Source: Nymphaea colorata (Eukaryota > Streptophyta > Magnoliopsida > Nymphaeales > Nymphaeaceae). Taken from it: DNA of 64,000 nucleotides. The notes under the pieces were generated by a model that saw only the letters and a program-made list of their open reading frames with translations, did not search any database and was not told the origin of the DNA. Below, piece after piece: positions 45,381 to 57,940 of the stretch (position 1 is its first letter; every line of letters starts with the position of its first letter). A program made the position numbers and the translations under genes. The DNA is taken from the NCBI RefSeq assembly GCF_008831285.2, contig NC_045149.1, positions 9,202,417 to 9,266,416 on the forward strand. The letters are read 5' to 3'.

Positions 45381-47080
45381 ATCTTAAAGGTGGTTCCAAT
45401 TCACCAATCTAACCACAGCTCATAAATTAAAACACACAAAAGCAGCACCAACAGAATGTGATAAATTCTATTTATCAAGTTTAAAAGAGAAATTAGTTTA
45501 TAAGTTTTGTTGTCACCCTTCTTTTTGAGCTGTTTTGCTGCCTTCCTCAAACTTCTAATAACAAAATCTCAAGGGCTCTTGTTAGATAATGAAACTTGAG
45601 TACGGGTAACAACTAACAAGTTGGATGTCTTTATGGATGAGCATTATCTTCTAGCACTTCAGTATTCTCCCATGGCATACTTTAATGGTGGGAGAATGGT
45701 AGGAAGGTTGCCTGGATACGCAAACTTACGGCGCTCCCGGTTTGCAATTGTTGGCATGTCAATGCTTTTTAGGTATGAAAAGATCGGCATTGTTTTCAAT
45801 TCGTAGGAAAACTTCAGACTTACTTTTTGACTGTGCTCTGAAAACTTAGGTCTGTTTCTGGGAAATATTAAAAAAAAAAAAAAAAGGAAGTGTGCTGCTT
45901 AAATCATTCTCAGGGAAACAATATTAATTCTTTAACTAATTATACGGCTAACTTAACATAAGAAAAAGGAAAAATATGGAATTTTTGACAAGGAAAAGAT
46001 TGCAGGAACGTGCCTCATCGTTAAGCTAATTACTAAGAACCGCCTAATAATTTGAGAAATTGTGGACGACCGGCTGAGTTTTTCAAAACGATTCTCAAAA
46101 GTGTTTTAACTTCACTCCTTCCGGCACGGCCAAAGGAGGAAACGTTAAAAGGAAAGAGAGTAAGAAAAAGCATTGGTGAAAGGAAGAGGAAGGGGGTTCA
46201 TCGTCTTCTTCTTCCTTCACTACGGCGGCTCATGTCATTCAACCATGATTTGGAGACGTTAGAAACATGGTGAGTTTTTTACAATTAGCTTAAAACTTTA
46301 AGCGTACGTTTGTAAATTTTTCAAATGAAATTAACGGAAACTGGGTTTCCACTGATTAAGTCTTCGGGCATGTCTTCGAAACATTGTTTTTTATTAAAAA
46401 GGATGTCTGGAAAAGTATTAATGAATTTGGCCTTTGATGACGGAAACTGCCGCCGCTTCTTTTTCCGTTCTTTCTGCACTTCCTCAAAACTGAGAACTCT
46501 TTACATGGGAAATCACAGGTTGCCTATGAAGCAGTAAGGGTTAATTACGAAATTGCTTTCTATAACAAACTTGAACAGATAATCCAGACATTAAGAAATC
46601 AGACACCTGCTCTTTGGACAACTTGTCTCTTCTCCATAACAGATGTTACTTTGGTGCATCTTGTCCTCGTTTTATTTGTTTTTTCCTTCAAGCTGCTATT
46701 ACAGATAATCACAGGTTCCATTTTTGCTAAAAAATCATTGCTACATTAATGTGGTAATGCTATTTGGATCTTTAGGAACATGCAATCTGACATAAATCTG
46801 TCACAGAATTGCTTACAGTCATCATCCCACCTATCATCTGCCCATCTGTTCTCTTTTTTTCAATGATCTGCAGAAGTTCTAAAATGGTCTGAACATGTCG
46901 AGACTCAAAAGGTTGAAACAGCTAGATGGTTTACAATTTGTAAGTGTTAATAATTCATGAATGCTTCAAAGGGTCGTGTTATTGCAGCTTGGCTACTACG
47001 AAGTTAAAAATTGTGATGCCAAACCGAAACATAAAGAATTTTAAGTTTATGTAAATAAAAACATAAATTAGAAAAAAGTG
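45381..47080. other. Intergenic, one unassigned open stretch
   Basis: Nothing recognised. The plus frame 46518-46712 is open for about 65 codons, begins after an acceptor-like AATCACAG and contains a strongly hydrophobic run (LVHLVLVLFVFSFKLLLQII). It ends at a donor-like CACAGGTTCC. An ATG near 46232 precedes a GTGAGT donor at 46270. These may be parts of an unrecognised transcript, but no homology supports it. Confidence 0.3.
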
Positions 47081-47099
47081 CGAACAGAGGCCGGGGTTT

Positions 47100-47416
47100 C
47101 TCGAATAGAAAAAAAATTCCGAGTCGTGGGCATAATATCAGCGGTGGAAGGAGTAGTTGCCGCCGCGTCTCTCTCTCGTTCTCCCGTGGCTTTCCTATCT
47201 AACTGGGCAGCACTAGGTCGAACCATAGTTGGCCAGGCCTCTCTCTCTCTCTCTCTGATAGAACGTCCTCCGCGGCTCTGCCCATCTGCATAGGGTTCTA
47301 GGTAAATGTTTGGGTCGGCTTACTGGGTGTCTACCTAGATCTTTCGATTCTCACTTCTATTGCAGTTTGTTCTGAATAAGATTCTTGCTTCCATTGCAGT
47401 TTGTTCTGAATAAGTT

Positions 47417-47452
<36 letters not shown>

Positions 47453-47883
47453 TTTTCTTGCTATTGATATTTGTGGAGTGGTGGGAGGTGTTGGAATCTG
47501 GTGGTGATGGTGGTGGTAGTGGTCACAGGGATACATTTTGAGGTTTGGTTTCCTGTTTATTTGGAAGTTCGGGAGAGTTGTCTAACGAGAAGCATGTGTA
47601 GGGTTGCATTTTCTTTGTCGTCTTTCCTCCTCTCCGTTTGTAGGCGGTGGCTGTGTTGGAATTTTAAAGATTATTTGATTTTTCTGGAGTGTGTGCGTGC
47701 GGCTGACTTTTGGCGGGGATGAGTGATGGAGTAGACTGATGGAAGGTGGTTTTGGGTGGTTGGCTCTGAATGCAGTAGTGGCTGTGTTGGTGTTGGCATT
47801 GGCGGTGGTCTGCGGTAGTGGTGGCGGTGGTGGTGATCTCATCGTCGGACGTGTTGATAAGAGGCTACAGTAAACCCTAAAAA
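47100..47883 (+). promoter_or_regulatory. Promoter-proximal and 5' leader region of the zinc-knuckle gene, with probable leader intron and telo-box
   Basis: CT-rich tracts occur at 47169-47180, 47240-47257 and 47419-47450, common in plant core promoters and leaders. A probable leader intron runs 47302-47870 (TTCTAG then GTAAATG; acceptor GGCTACAG). The leader just before the start codon contains AAACCCTAA (47872-47880), the telo-box found upstream of plant translation and ribosome-related genes. A 27-bp near-repeat (TTGCAGTTTGTTCTGAATAA) occurs twice near 47363-47413. The transcription start is not determined. Confidence 0.6.
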
Positions 47884-49219
47884 ATGAGCCAGAGCCAGAG
47901 CCAGAGTCAGAGTCAGAGCCCTAGGAGCAGTAGGAGCCCATCTCCCAGGGTTCACCGAAGGCGTAACAGCGGCGATCGCTACTCCTACCGTGATGCTCCT
48001 TATAGAAGAGAACCGCGTAGAATTTCAAGGTTCTCGTCTTCCTTTTCATGCTTTTAGTATCGATAGCTACTTATTTTTTATGGTTTACTGATTTAAGTAG
48101 CTTATGCTTGATAGCGTAAAATAGCACCCGTGGTTTGGTATTCATCCCTGGCTCATGACCAATTTCACTGTTCAGGTTTTGTCGACATAAATTGCTTCTT
48201 TTCCGACGGCCATGCAGTTTTTCTGGATATTAATATTTCTTTGACTCTGTTATATTCTTTTCCTTCATATATTTTCTAATGTCTTCTAACATCTGTTTTC
48301 GTACCTGAGGAAGTCATCATGAATACCTGGAGCATTGGTGTGTTGTACTTGGTAGTACTAGATATATTTATGGATTTATTTGTGGTTTTTTTTATGACCA
48401 GAACTTTCAGCCTTGGCAAATGGACAATTAAAGAGTTAGAATATGATTCGTTCCTTTTCATTGGTGGCTCTGTAGCATGTCCATTTCAGAGTTTGACAAA
48501 ATGATGATTATGTTTTTCTTAACATGGGAGGAAACCCTTCGAAGCAAGTGTTTGGAGGTTTATACAAGATTGATCGTCCCTGTAAAAACAGATTAACCAA
48601 CTTGCAATTCTAAGTGGACTGTTTTCTATCAAGAAACTCTATCTTCAAGGACCAGCCTTTATTGGTCAGATTGATGATTAGACTACTTGAGATTGTTAAT
48701 TTTCTTTATTACTGAACTTTGGTTTTTTGTGAAAGAAAGACTATATGTCAACTTCATTTGGGATTCTGATGGGAGTACTTGGGGATGGTTCATTCTAGTA
48801 CGTTCTATTGAATTCATTGAAAATTTGTTTGTTTCAATGGTATATAACAACATAGCATCCTTCCCGCTGGTTTTGCTACAATTAGGAAGGTGGTGGGTAT
48901 ATGCTTTCACTAGTCAGTTTGCTTTCGTAACATATTTCAAAAATTTTATACTTTTTTAGGTTTCATCTCTTAGCCATAATTAGTAGCTGCTAAAAATTCA
49001 TTCTTGCTGTCTTAGACTTGCTGTGATGGGTGCTGCTACGTTACCTGGAAGGGCACTGCATCCATGTCAACAGAGTTGGACATGGGTGTGGATACGGGAC
49101 AAGGCAAATTGATGGTCATTTTTTATATTTATGAATATGAATAAAGCCAAAACTGGCTATGGGCAGGTTGAGATTTGTTGTGTGCAGGGAATATGAATCA
49201 CGAACATATATAATGGACA

Positions 49220-49310
<91 letters not shown>

Positions 49311-52300
49311 CACACACACACACACACTCTGGAAGGATTATTAAGCAATATATAAGGTAGCAAATATGCTCAGTTATGTTTGAAATTTCTTTGGCACAAA
49401 TCTAGTTCCAAGTTCTAAGTCACTCCTATGTATTAGATATTTAGATGTTATAAACTACCCCCTTATTTCCATACATCATCACCTGTTGGACATGCATATT
49501 GAGCATTTTGTACTAGGCCAAATGACATTCTGTCTCATATCTTGCTTCCATTTTGGTGCCTAGAAGGTTTACAAAATGGGAGACAAGATAGTAATTATTA
49601 ATAATTAGGTTGAAGGACATTTTGTTGCTGTTCCCTACAAAATTTTTGGATACTGGGTTGCTCCCATGCTATTCCCATGTATGAGTTGTTACAGTTTGTT
49701 GTGATCCAAAAAGTACCTTTCAGAAATTTCTATTTTTCAGTTTGTTGTCTGTTTGTCTAGCCATGTTTAGATTTTACGGCAGCATTAGTTTTTTTTTTCC
49801 ATCTTTCACCATCAATCAATAGGAGTTCATCATTCAGGCTATTCTATTTGCTAGATTGTGCGGTATGGATACTCAACTGTTGTAAATGAATGGACTAGAT
49901 CCATTTGATCATTTTTTAGCCAAATAACTAAAACAACTGTAAATCGTTTAAAAGTAATAATATCGTAGCATTTCTGTCAACATCTGCTTGTTGCACATCT
50001 TCTAGGAAGAAATGATTCATTCAAAGCAAGTGTAGCAACTAGGAACCAAACTTCAGGGACAGGTATAATCTATGCATGGGCTCCTCAAATATTTTCCCTA
50101 TGCTGAAGAAAGGCCCTATTCTGGTATTGCCTTTTGCAATGCACAATTGCCTACCTCAGCAGATTCTTTGTAAGGTGTTTCTTTCTTCATTTTGCTTCTC
50201 ATTGAGAAAACCTTGAAGTTTTAAGAAATGGAAAATTTTTGAAGTAATACAAAAAGTTATGATGTAATATATCCTTGACTTTTTTTTTTTTTTGCAATAT
50301 AAGAAGAAGTGAAGAAAAATTGGAAGAACTTTTAAGAAGTAAGAGAGAGGAATAGTGTTTGCATTTTTAAGATATACTAAAAAGTCCTTTTCACCAATCT
50401 CACTTAATATTGTTGATAGATATTAACATTATTGATGGGAAATTGCAATACATAATCAGGCACACACATGCATACACATATGGGCTTTTGAAATATGTGG
50501 GCTGAGTAAATATGAGAGTTATGTAGACTAATTTATAATCTGTCCAACCAAATTGATTCGTGGTTTACGAAGTGTCACATATAAATTTAGGTTTTTAAAG
50601 TTAAAAGCTATGTCACATGGGTGCGGATATGGTACAGGTATGGGTACGGAGATATGGGTTCAGGTACTGTGATTTTGAAAATTACGGGTACGCGGGTACA
50701 GCAAAATTTTAAATTCTCAAAAATAATCAAATGAAAAAAAAAAAGCATTAATAGTCTTATAATCTACAAAAAGATCTCAAAATTTAAAAAAAAAATGAGA
50801 GGAAAATATAGAATCTTATTGGAAGGGAAATATAAAAGAAGGGAAAAATAAAAAATTAGAGAAAAAATTAAGTTGGAAAATATAATTTAAAGTTTTAAAA
50901 TGCAGCCGTACCCGTTCCCGTGTCGCCGTACTCACGTACCCGACATGGGTACCTGGGCAAAATAGGCGTACCTGTGTCACACAGGTTAAAAGTATAAGAT
51001 GCCATTTAATTTTTTGAAAAAGTAACTTTGCACAGATATGATACCTTGTGAACTGTATAAATCAAGTTGATCAGAGTCAGATGAATCAGTTTATGTATTT
51101 CATAAAACATTATATGTGTATGTGTGTGTGGTTTTGAGAGAGAGAGAGAGAGGGAGAGAGACAGAACTACTGGTCTGATTAGCAGGTTGCTTGCACCAAT
51201 CAATGGTCGAGAAAGGGAGAGAGAGGGTGTCGAAATGATGAATTTTTTCCAGCTATAATTTGCAGTAGGGGTGTGGGCATCGGGCCGGGCCGGCCCGCTA
51301 AGACCCGGCCCGATAATATTGTCGGGCCGGGTACCGGGCCCGGCCACCAAAAGTCAGGCCCCGCCCGGCCCGCCGCGTAGAGGGAGACGAGACGGGAAGG
51401 GAGAGCCGGAGAGGGGGAGCGGAGAGGGAGAGGAGGAGGGAGAGTGGAGAGGGAGAGGGGGAGCGGACAGGGAGAGGAGGAGCGGACAGGGAGAGGAGGA
51501 GGGAGAGGGAGCAGAGAGGGAGAGGGATAGGGAGACAGGAAGGGAGAGGGGGAGCAGAGAGGGGGAGTGGAGAAGGAGGGGAGTGAGCGGGGGACGGGGA
51601 TGGAGGCGGAGAGGGAGAGGGAAAAGGGAGAGGGAGAGGGAGCAAAGAGGGAGAGGAAGAGGGGGAGCGGAGAGGGAGGGGAGCGAGCGGGGGACGGAGG
51701 CGGAGAGGGAGCAGAGAGGAAGAGGAAGAGGGAGAGGGAGAGGGAAAAGGGAGAGGGAGAGGGAGACGGGAAGGGAGAGGGATCAGAGAGGGAGACGGGA
51801 AGAGAGAGGGAGGGGAGCGAGCGCCGCAGGCCGCCCAACCGCCCGAGGGCGGGAGTCGGGCCGGGCCGGGCCGCCCTATCGGGCCCGGTCCGGCGGAGGC
51901 CCGGCCCGACGCCCAGGCCTAATTTGCAGTATCAAGAACTTCAGTTCATACAACATCTATATGTCAAACCAACAACTAGTTGGACCAAATTGCAATTGCT
52001 GGTTTGGCGACTAGTCCCTGTCATATAAGTTGCCAGGGACTATTTTCATTAGTTGAGTACTAACCAATGCCTGGTTGTTGATTGACTAGAGAATCAGAGA
52101 TTTTGTACCTAAAATAAGTTTGTTGGATTTTTTGCATTTTTGAATTGTATATGTTGTGCTTTTCTTTTTTGACTTGTTTAACCATATGTGTACATGGTTT
52201 ATGTGCTTGATATATGTTTTTATTTTTCCCTAATAGTGTGTATATGTGTGTGTGTGTGTGAGAATCTTTAGAATCTATATCACAATATACAAACATTGCA

Positions 52301-53620
52301 GTATATATAGGATTTACAAGTTTGTGTGTATGTGTGTGCACATGTGCATTTGTGTACTTTTTATACTTCATTGAATTTAATTTTTGGTCAACAAACCTGG
52401 ACTCACTCAAATGATCTAATCCCAATTCATCATTTCTAGGTTCTTGGTCTTCCTGTCTTCAACTTCCAAATTCGACAACTAAGCATGCTTAATGCTACTG
52501 TTAACTTCTTTCATACTTGAAATGAGTTGTTTTGACATGATTTTAGTAGAACTTCTTCGTCCTTGAGTCTCTGTGTTCCAGGACTTTGAATTGTATATAA
52601 TTAAGGTGAAGCCCATCTTAAGATGGATAATTTAAGATAATTAGAAGCAGGACATGGTAAGATTGCTCCTGGAAGTCTGCCTAACCTTTTCTGTCAACAA
52701 ATATATTTAGTTCTCCATGAAGTATCTTATGCAAAAGTATGACGTTTGGCTTATGAATCATATTCATCATGTAGGTTTTTTCATGTGTTGTTTTCATTTA
52801 ATGATGTCTTATGGAGTATTACCATGTTTGCACTACATTTTGCAGAATGAATGATTTGTGCAAGAACTGTAAGCGTCCTGGGCATTATGCAAGGGAGTGC
52901 CCAAATGTTGCTGTCTGCAACAACTGTGGTCTTCCTGGGTAAAACAAGAAATGCTAAACTTAGATAATCTCTGGGTTTTGATCTTTTTTCTCATAGACTC
53001 TTTTCCTTAGCAAGTTCCTGGCATGCCAGATTCATATTAGTTGTATATTCTCCAGGCACATTGCTGCTGAATGCAGTACAAAGTCTCTCTGCTGGAATTG
53101 TAGGGAGCCAGGCCATGTCGCAAGTCAGTGCTCGAACGAAGCCATATGTCATACTTGTGGAAAATCCGGCCACCTTGCTAGAGCATGTCCTGCACCACCA
53201 TTGCCGCCTGGTGATATGAGGTTATGTAATAACTGTTACAAGCAGGGGCACATTGCTGCTGACTGTACAAATGAAAAGGCCTGCAACAATTGCCGGAAGA
53301 CAGGCCATTTGGCACGTGATTGCCCTAATGAGCCAGTTTGCAATTTGTGTAACGTTGCTGGCCATTTTGCGAGGCGTTGCCCCAAGTTTCAGATGATGGG
53401 AGATAGAGTTGGTGCTGGCGCTGGCACTGGCGCTGGCGGCATGGGGAGAGGCAGTGCATTCCGGGATGTAATATGCAGAAGCTGTAATCAAGTGGGTCAT
53501 ATGAGTAGGGATTGCATGGGACCCATGATGATATGTCACAACTGTGGAGGCCGTGGGCATATGGCATTTGAATGTCCATCTGGTAGGCTTATTGATCGTG
53601 GACCTCCTCGAAGGTACTAA
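47884..53620 (+). CDS. Nine-zinc-knuckle (CCHC) nucleic-acid-binding protein, CNBP/GIS2-like with SR-type N-terminus
   Basis: Exons 47884-48029, 52846-52938 and 53056-53620 (TAA) join in phase to give 267 residues. The first 49 residues are Ser/Gln/Arg-rich ([20 protein letters not shown], then [11 protein letters not shown]), as in the plant branch of this family. Nine CX2CX4HX4C knuckles follow, beginning [14 protein letters not shown] and ending [15 protein letters not shown] Gly/Ala-rich spacer ([17 protein letters not shown]) separates knuckles seven and eight, and the protein ends RRY. Family members bind single-stranded RNA or DNA and act in mRNA translation or stability; the plant target is not known to me. 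Every Cys and His of the nine knuckles is present. Intron 1 is 4.8 kb and holds two hAT-like elements and a large AT repeat. The start codon is the first ATG after a telo-box leader. Confidence 0.96.
49224..49327. repeat. Long (AT)n then (AC)n microsatellite
   Basis: About 84 bp of nearly uninterrupted AT units, then TTTA and about 16 bp of AC units, in intron 1 of the zinc-knuckle gene. Confidence 0.96.
50608..50984. mobile_element. hAT-like MITE, CTATGTCAC family, copy E
   Basis: Left end CTATGTCACATGGGTGCGG and right end GTACCTGTGTCACACAG are inverted. The 8-bp duplication GTTAAAAG is perfect (50600-50607 and 50985-50992). The 377-bp body is AT-rich with GTACCC-type subterminal repeats. 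It lies in intron 1 of the zinc-knuckle gene. Confidence 0.88.
51133..51161. repeat. (GA)n microsatellite
   Basis: GA units with one extra G, about 100 bp before the purine-core element. Confidence 0.9.
51266..51921. mobile_element. hAT-like element with GC-rich ends and a long GGGAGA-type purine core
   Basis: Left end TAGGGGTGTGGGCATCGGGC. The right end, read inverted, is TAGGCCTGGGCGTCGGGCCG. The 8-bp duplication ATTTGCAG is perfect (51258-51265 and 51922-51929). GC-rich arms surround about 51375-51830, in which one strand is almost wholly purine (units such as GGGAGAGGGAGC and GAGGGAGACGGGAAGG). The core leaves long low-complexity frames open on both strands (up to 247 codons); these are a by-product of the repeat. 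It shares its ends with 45099-45372. It lies in intron 1 of the zinc-knuckle gene. Confidence 0.87.
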
Positions 53621-56532
53621 ACTGGTATATCTGGCCCTTTTGTTGGAGGCAAACCTGTGCTTTATGGATTGTCGGTCCAGATTTTTTTGTTTTTATTAGT
53701 ATCCGAGCTTGGTGAATTTCTGTCTGTTGTTGACCTGCATTGCAATTGCAAATAGTGGATGAAACTTCTTCCATATATTTGGGAAGTTTGTGTTAAATTT
53801 GTGACCAGGATCTTTAATTTTTTCTTCCATGTTCCAGTGTTATCTGTTTTTAATCCTTTTTTCTCCAAACCGTTTGCATGACTAAGAACACCCTTTGCGG
53901 AAGATGGTACCTTATGCAATACCAGTAGAGCATACACGGTACTCTGCACTTATTTCATGTGTTATCAGTTTGATCTGGTGGTGCTATACTTCTACATGTG
54001 CATCTAATGACTTGGATGGTCTTAGGTCTCTGCTTCAGTTCCTCTTTGCATATGATTAAGTTGCCTCTTTGTCTTGTTTCTTAAGATTAATAAAACTGGT
54101 TAACTCTACACACTTAATTTCAATTGTTTAGTTTGATCTATTAGTCATGTTTCAACTTTCATGTCTACTCGTGTGTAGCATCAAATGACTTGGATGATCT
54201 TAGGTCTCTGCCGCAGTTTCATTTTCCATGATGAAGTTGCGGCTTTGTCTTCTTCTTAAACTTCATCGATCATTTCTGGTCATGTCAACGTTTGTTGATC
54301 CTAATTTTCACCTCAGCTATTACAAATTCTATTTTAGGAAGAACGCCGTCTTCCCTTTCAGACATGCATGCTGGGGGTTGGCTGACCCCCACCCCTGAAT
54401 TTGCAGTGCTATTTGTGTGCGTTTCTTCTTGTCATGTCAGGATCACAGTCTAGAGGACGGTCCATCCATTGCCCATCTATCTGTATAAAAGCTAGGTGAG
54501 TCTGACAATTCATAAGCCAGATCGACCCTTCCTCGAGGTGCCATCCACTCTACGACCACAATAATTCGTCTTAATACAAAAGACGCTGATCTCATCTCAA
54601 TTTAGCATGGTTGGCTTTCCTGCAACTTGATATGGCTCAAGTTTCTTTTTTGATCCATGTAAGTGTAAATGAATAATAGTCTTGTAGCTTGTTTGTGATA
54701 GATAACCTTGGCAATGAGCATGTAAATATGTTTTGGTGATATATTATGGGAACAATTACAAATCAGTGCTCAACAAACGGAGTGAATGGGTAGCTGTCCA
54801 TCTTTTGAAAAACGTCGAACAGGAACTCTACTTCTCCCTTTATTTCTCAAACAACCGGTTTTTACTCAAAACACTAAAATAATTATCCAGATGACCAATC
54901 TTTCCCGGTATTTGTAAGTCGCCTTTTTTCTTTAATATATAGTTTTTTTAATTGTTTAACAACATTGGTCATTAGCGACACAGCCGAACCAACGAAAAAA
55001 TAACAAAAAGCTAACCTTTGAAGCTGATATGATTGGCTTTTTGAGAATAATATACTTAATGTCATTCATTTTTCCTTTTTGGAGTACCTGGAAATGGGCC
55101 GAAGTGGGTATATTAATAGTGTATCGACAATTTGATTCTTAACTGATTCTCATATAGTTTGATTCTTAACTGATTCTCATAAATTACAAATGATGGCAAG
55201 TTTAATACCTTAGTTGACTGATGTATCTTAGTCTACTTAGGTCTCAAAGCATTCCTAAACCCTAAAGCATGGTGGAAAGAATGGGGGCTTCATCTCCACC
55301 CAAAAAGTAGACTAAGTTATTACTCAAAAAGTAGAATAAGGCATTGCCAGCAAGCTCTCCCTGCCCCAATGGGTGTACAGCTGTTTGTGCAGGAGGTGTG
55401 AGATGGTGCATGTTTCCTATTCAATTCTGGTGTATGCTCTCTTATGGATGGAGATATCAATATGTCCAATTTGGATTGCATATCTGGCCAAACTGTTTAA
55501 AAAAAATTAGATACAGAAAAATTTTTAATATCTGATTAAAAAATGGGATCGGATTTGCATTTATATTTCGTTTAAAATCAATATCATATATCTAATGTCT
55601 TACATTTTTTAAATCAAGCAGGTTGAATTCAAAATTCCAATTCAAATTGTGAAATCAGATTTTGATTTGGACGACTCTTCTTCATTTAATCTGAATAAGA
55701 ACATGCGACTATATGAAACAACGGATACAGTTAAAACTATTTTAATTCAAATATGATCTGTCCTTGTGGCATTGAAATTGACTAGAGATGTAGTGAACGG
55801 AATAGTTTATATATATATATAAAGCATCTAATCTAATGGCTGACCAAAATTGATAAATCCGATTCTATCTAAGCCTTTGCCTTCCCTCTATATACCAACT
55901 TCATTCTCCCTCAGCACACCATCCCTTTCCCTCTCTCAAATGGATCCTCCTCTTTCCCTCTCCCTCATCTCCATGGCACTATGGCAGGCATTGCAAGAAG
56001 ATGAAGAGAAGAAACTCAAGAGAGAGAAAGTGTATGAACAAGCTCCAGCTGGTTGGATCCTACAGGGTCAGACTTTTTTTCGGGTGAATTTTTTTCAAAT
56101 TCAAGAGAAAATTTCCGTGGTAAAGCCGTACAAGTGAGGATTTTCTCTCTCGATAATTAGTAGTTTTTTTTTTTTTAAGATCAAACGGGGCCTAAATGGC
56201 AAGAATATAATAAAGAAAAGGAATAAATATTTTGAAAGTTAATATTAGTTTACAATTTTCTTTCGTTTTTTTTTTCAAATGTCCACGATAGTTCGAGCAG
56301 CCCGAATATCCAAAATCACTATATACCCTTCGTCATTTCTTGTTTGTCGTGGCGAAGGCCGTGGCGGGCGGATGAAGTGTGATAGAGAGGAAAGAGAAGT
56401 CACTCAGGAGAGAGAGCGTCTGAGAATGTACAAGGAAAGAGGAGCGAATCAAGGGTTCGGGGATATGTCGGTCGATCTTCAGCCTGAGTTTCCCTTGCTG
56501 GGGGTCGGGATATGCAAGGATAAAAGGGAAGC
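53621..56532. other. 3' flank of the zinc-knuckle gene and intergenic DNA
   Basis: 53621 to about 53850 is probably 3' untranslated sequence. A diverged direct repeat occurs at about 53995-54100 and 54172-54260 (shared TGACTTGGATG(G/A)TCTTAGGTCTCTGC). No gene or recognised element is seen up to the LINE. An open stretch at 55850-56137 (+) has no known relative. Confidence 0.5.
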
Positions 56533-57937
56533 GATGGCTGAACCGACGCTGCCAGGAGGATCGCCTGCTTCGTGAGCCAAGATTGTTGCTGGTACTGGCT
56601 TGGTGAGTTCTTCGGATGAGCAGCCGCTGCGAGTGGAGGAGGTAGAAGGCTGTCCTCGGGATCATGAATGAAGATTTCGAGCAGATGGCCAAACCCTTCA
56701 GTGGTCGGTGGTGGGGTGTTTTTATGGAGCGTCGGCAAAGGTTAGTATTGACTATAGCTTTGCTTTCAAAGAGCTTGCGCGCTTGTGGGGCAGCAAAGTC
56801 ACCCCCAAATTCACGTCTCTTGGGCGTGGGGACTTTCTTGTTGGGGTCGCCAGCAAAGCGGAGCTTGAGGTTGTCCTTCAGAGGAAAAACATGGTCGGTG
56901 GCAGGGAAAATGATGGTGGCCTATAGATGGAAAGTCGAAATCGAGATGAAAATGGCTAGGGAGATTAAGACTTCGATATGGATTTGTTTGCCAGGGCTCA
57001 GTCCTTTGCTTTGGAACCTTGTATTTTTCCTGTGGTTGCGGTCCTTGCTGATTGTCTTCTGGGCGATCTCCTGGGGGTTGATCTGCAAACTAGAAACATT
57101 TCTCGCAATGGTTTTGCCAGGCTGCTAGTCGACCTCCCACTTCAGGCTGAACTAAAGCTGGATGTGGATCTCTGTGTTTAAAAAGAATGCTTCAAGCAGC
57201 CTGTCATCTGCGAAGGCCGCACCCCGATTGTGTGGAATCAATGCTCATGGCATATCCACCTGTCCCTTCTGTATTGCTCATGAGCAGAGAAATCAAAAGG
57301 GCAGAGATGATCAGCATACCCAGTGGAACTCTCACTACAATCAAAGGGCTCAGTTGCCTTTGAATCAGAGCCCAACGCTCAATGTTGGAAATGTATTTCA
57401 ATTTTTGTCTGAAAAGCAAGCCGCTGATCAAGAGCGACCAGTAGTTCCAAACAATGGTCAGGGCAGCATGCCTCCAGCGGTTCAATGGATCCAGCAGCTG
57501 TCTGACTTCACGAGGTACACCAAGAATAAGTGAGGACAAAAGAATCAGATAGCTGATTTCGAGCAAGGGCTGAGCATAGAAATCCTTCTGACAGACCGAT
57601 GTCCAATTCGTTTGGTGTACTTCCTGACAATATCAACTTGCCCTTTCAGGTAGAGGTTCCTCCAGGATTTGAATTTCAGGCTAAAACAAAGGAGACTAAG
57701 GAAATAAATGTCATCTTGGACTCCCCCAACATATCCTCTCAATCAAGGGCATGGAAAACTCGACCTCTTCGTAGCCCAATCAGTAGGGAAAGAGGTCATA
57801 AAGGTGCTAGGGGGAGGGATGTTATTCAAGACATCAACAATTCATTGATAGCCCGTTTGGCAGTAGATGGTGTTCGGGGTAAGCTCAAACGTTTAACTTT
57901 GAAACCCAAGGGAATAAGGGGGGTTTCCCATAATTGA
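56533..57937 (+). pseudogene. LINE ORF1 (DUF4283-type RNA-binding protein) relic
   Basis: Begins MAEPTLPGGSPAS followed by a stop, then in other frames VSIDYSFAFKELARLWGSK, GDFLVGVASKAELEVVLQ (the DUF4283-like segment), and a C-terminal part 57599-57937 including VEVPPGFEFQAKTKE and SRERGHKGARGRDVIQD. The stop at 57935-57937 lies just before the ORF2 start codon. A clear zinc knuckle is not preserved. Confidence 0.72.
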
Positions 57938-57940
57938 GTA

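Noticed and set aside
49040..49110. Another CTATGTCAC-family copy near GTTACCTGG ... GACATGGGTGTGGATACGGG
   Set aside because: Only partial resemblance to the ends and no 8-bp duplication; could be chance or very old.
51200..52028. Long open frames of up to 247 codons on both strands, rich in Arg/Glu/Gly or Ser/Pro
   Set aside because: They come from the GGGAGA-type repeat, which lacks stops in most frames. Composition is pure low complexity and the region is inside a mobile element in an intron.
56279..56738. Three overlapping open frames near the LINE 5' end
   Set aside because: Frames on both strands cover the same sequence; the plus frame merges into degenerate LINE ORF1 or its leader, so it is not a separate gene.
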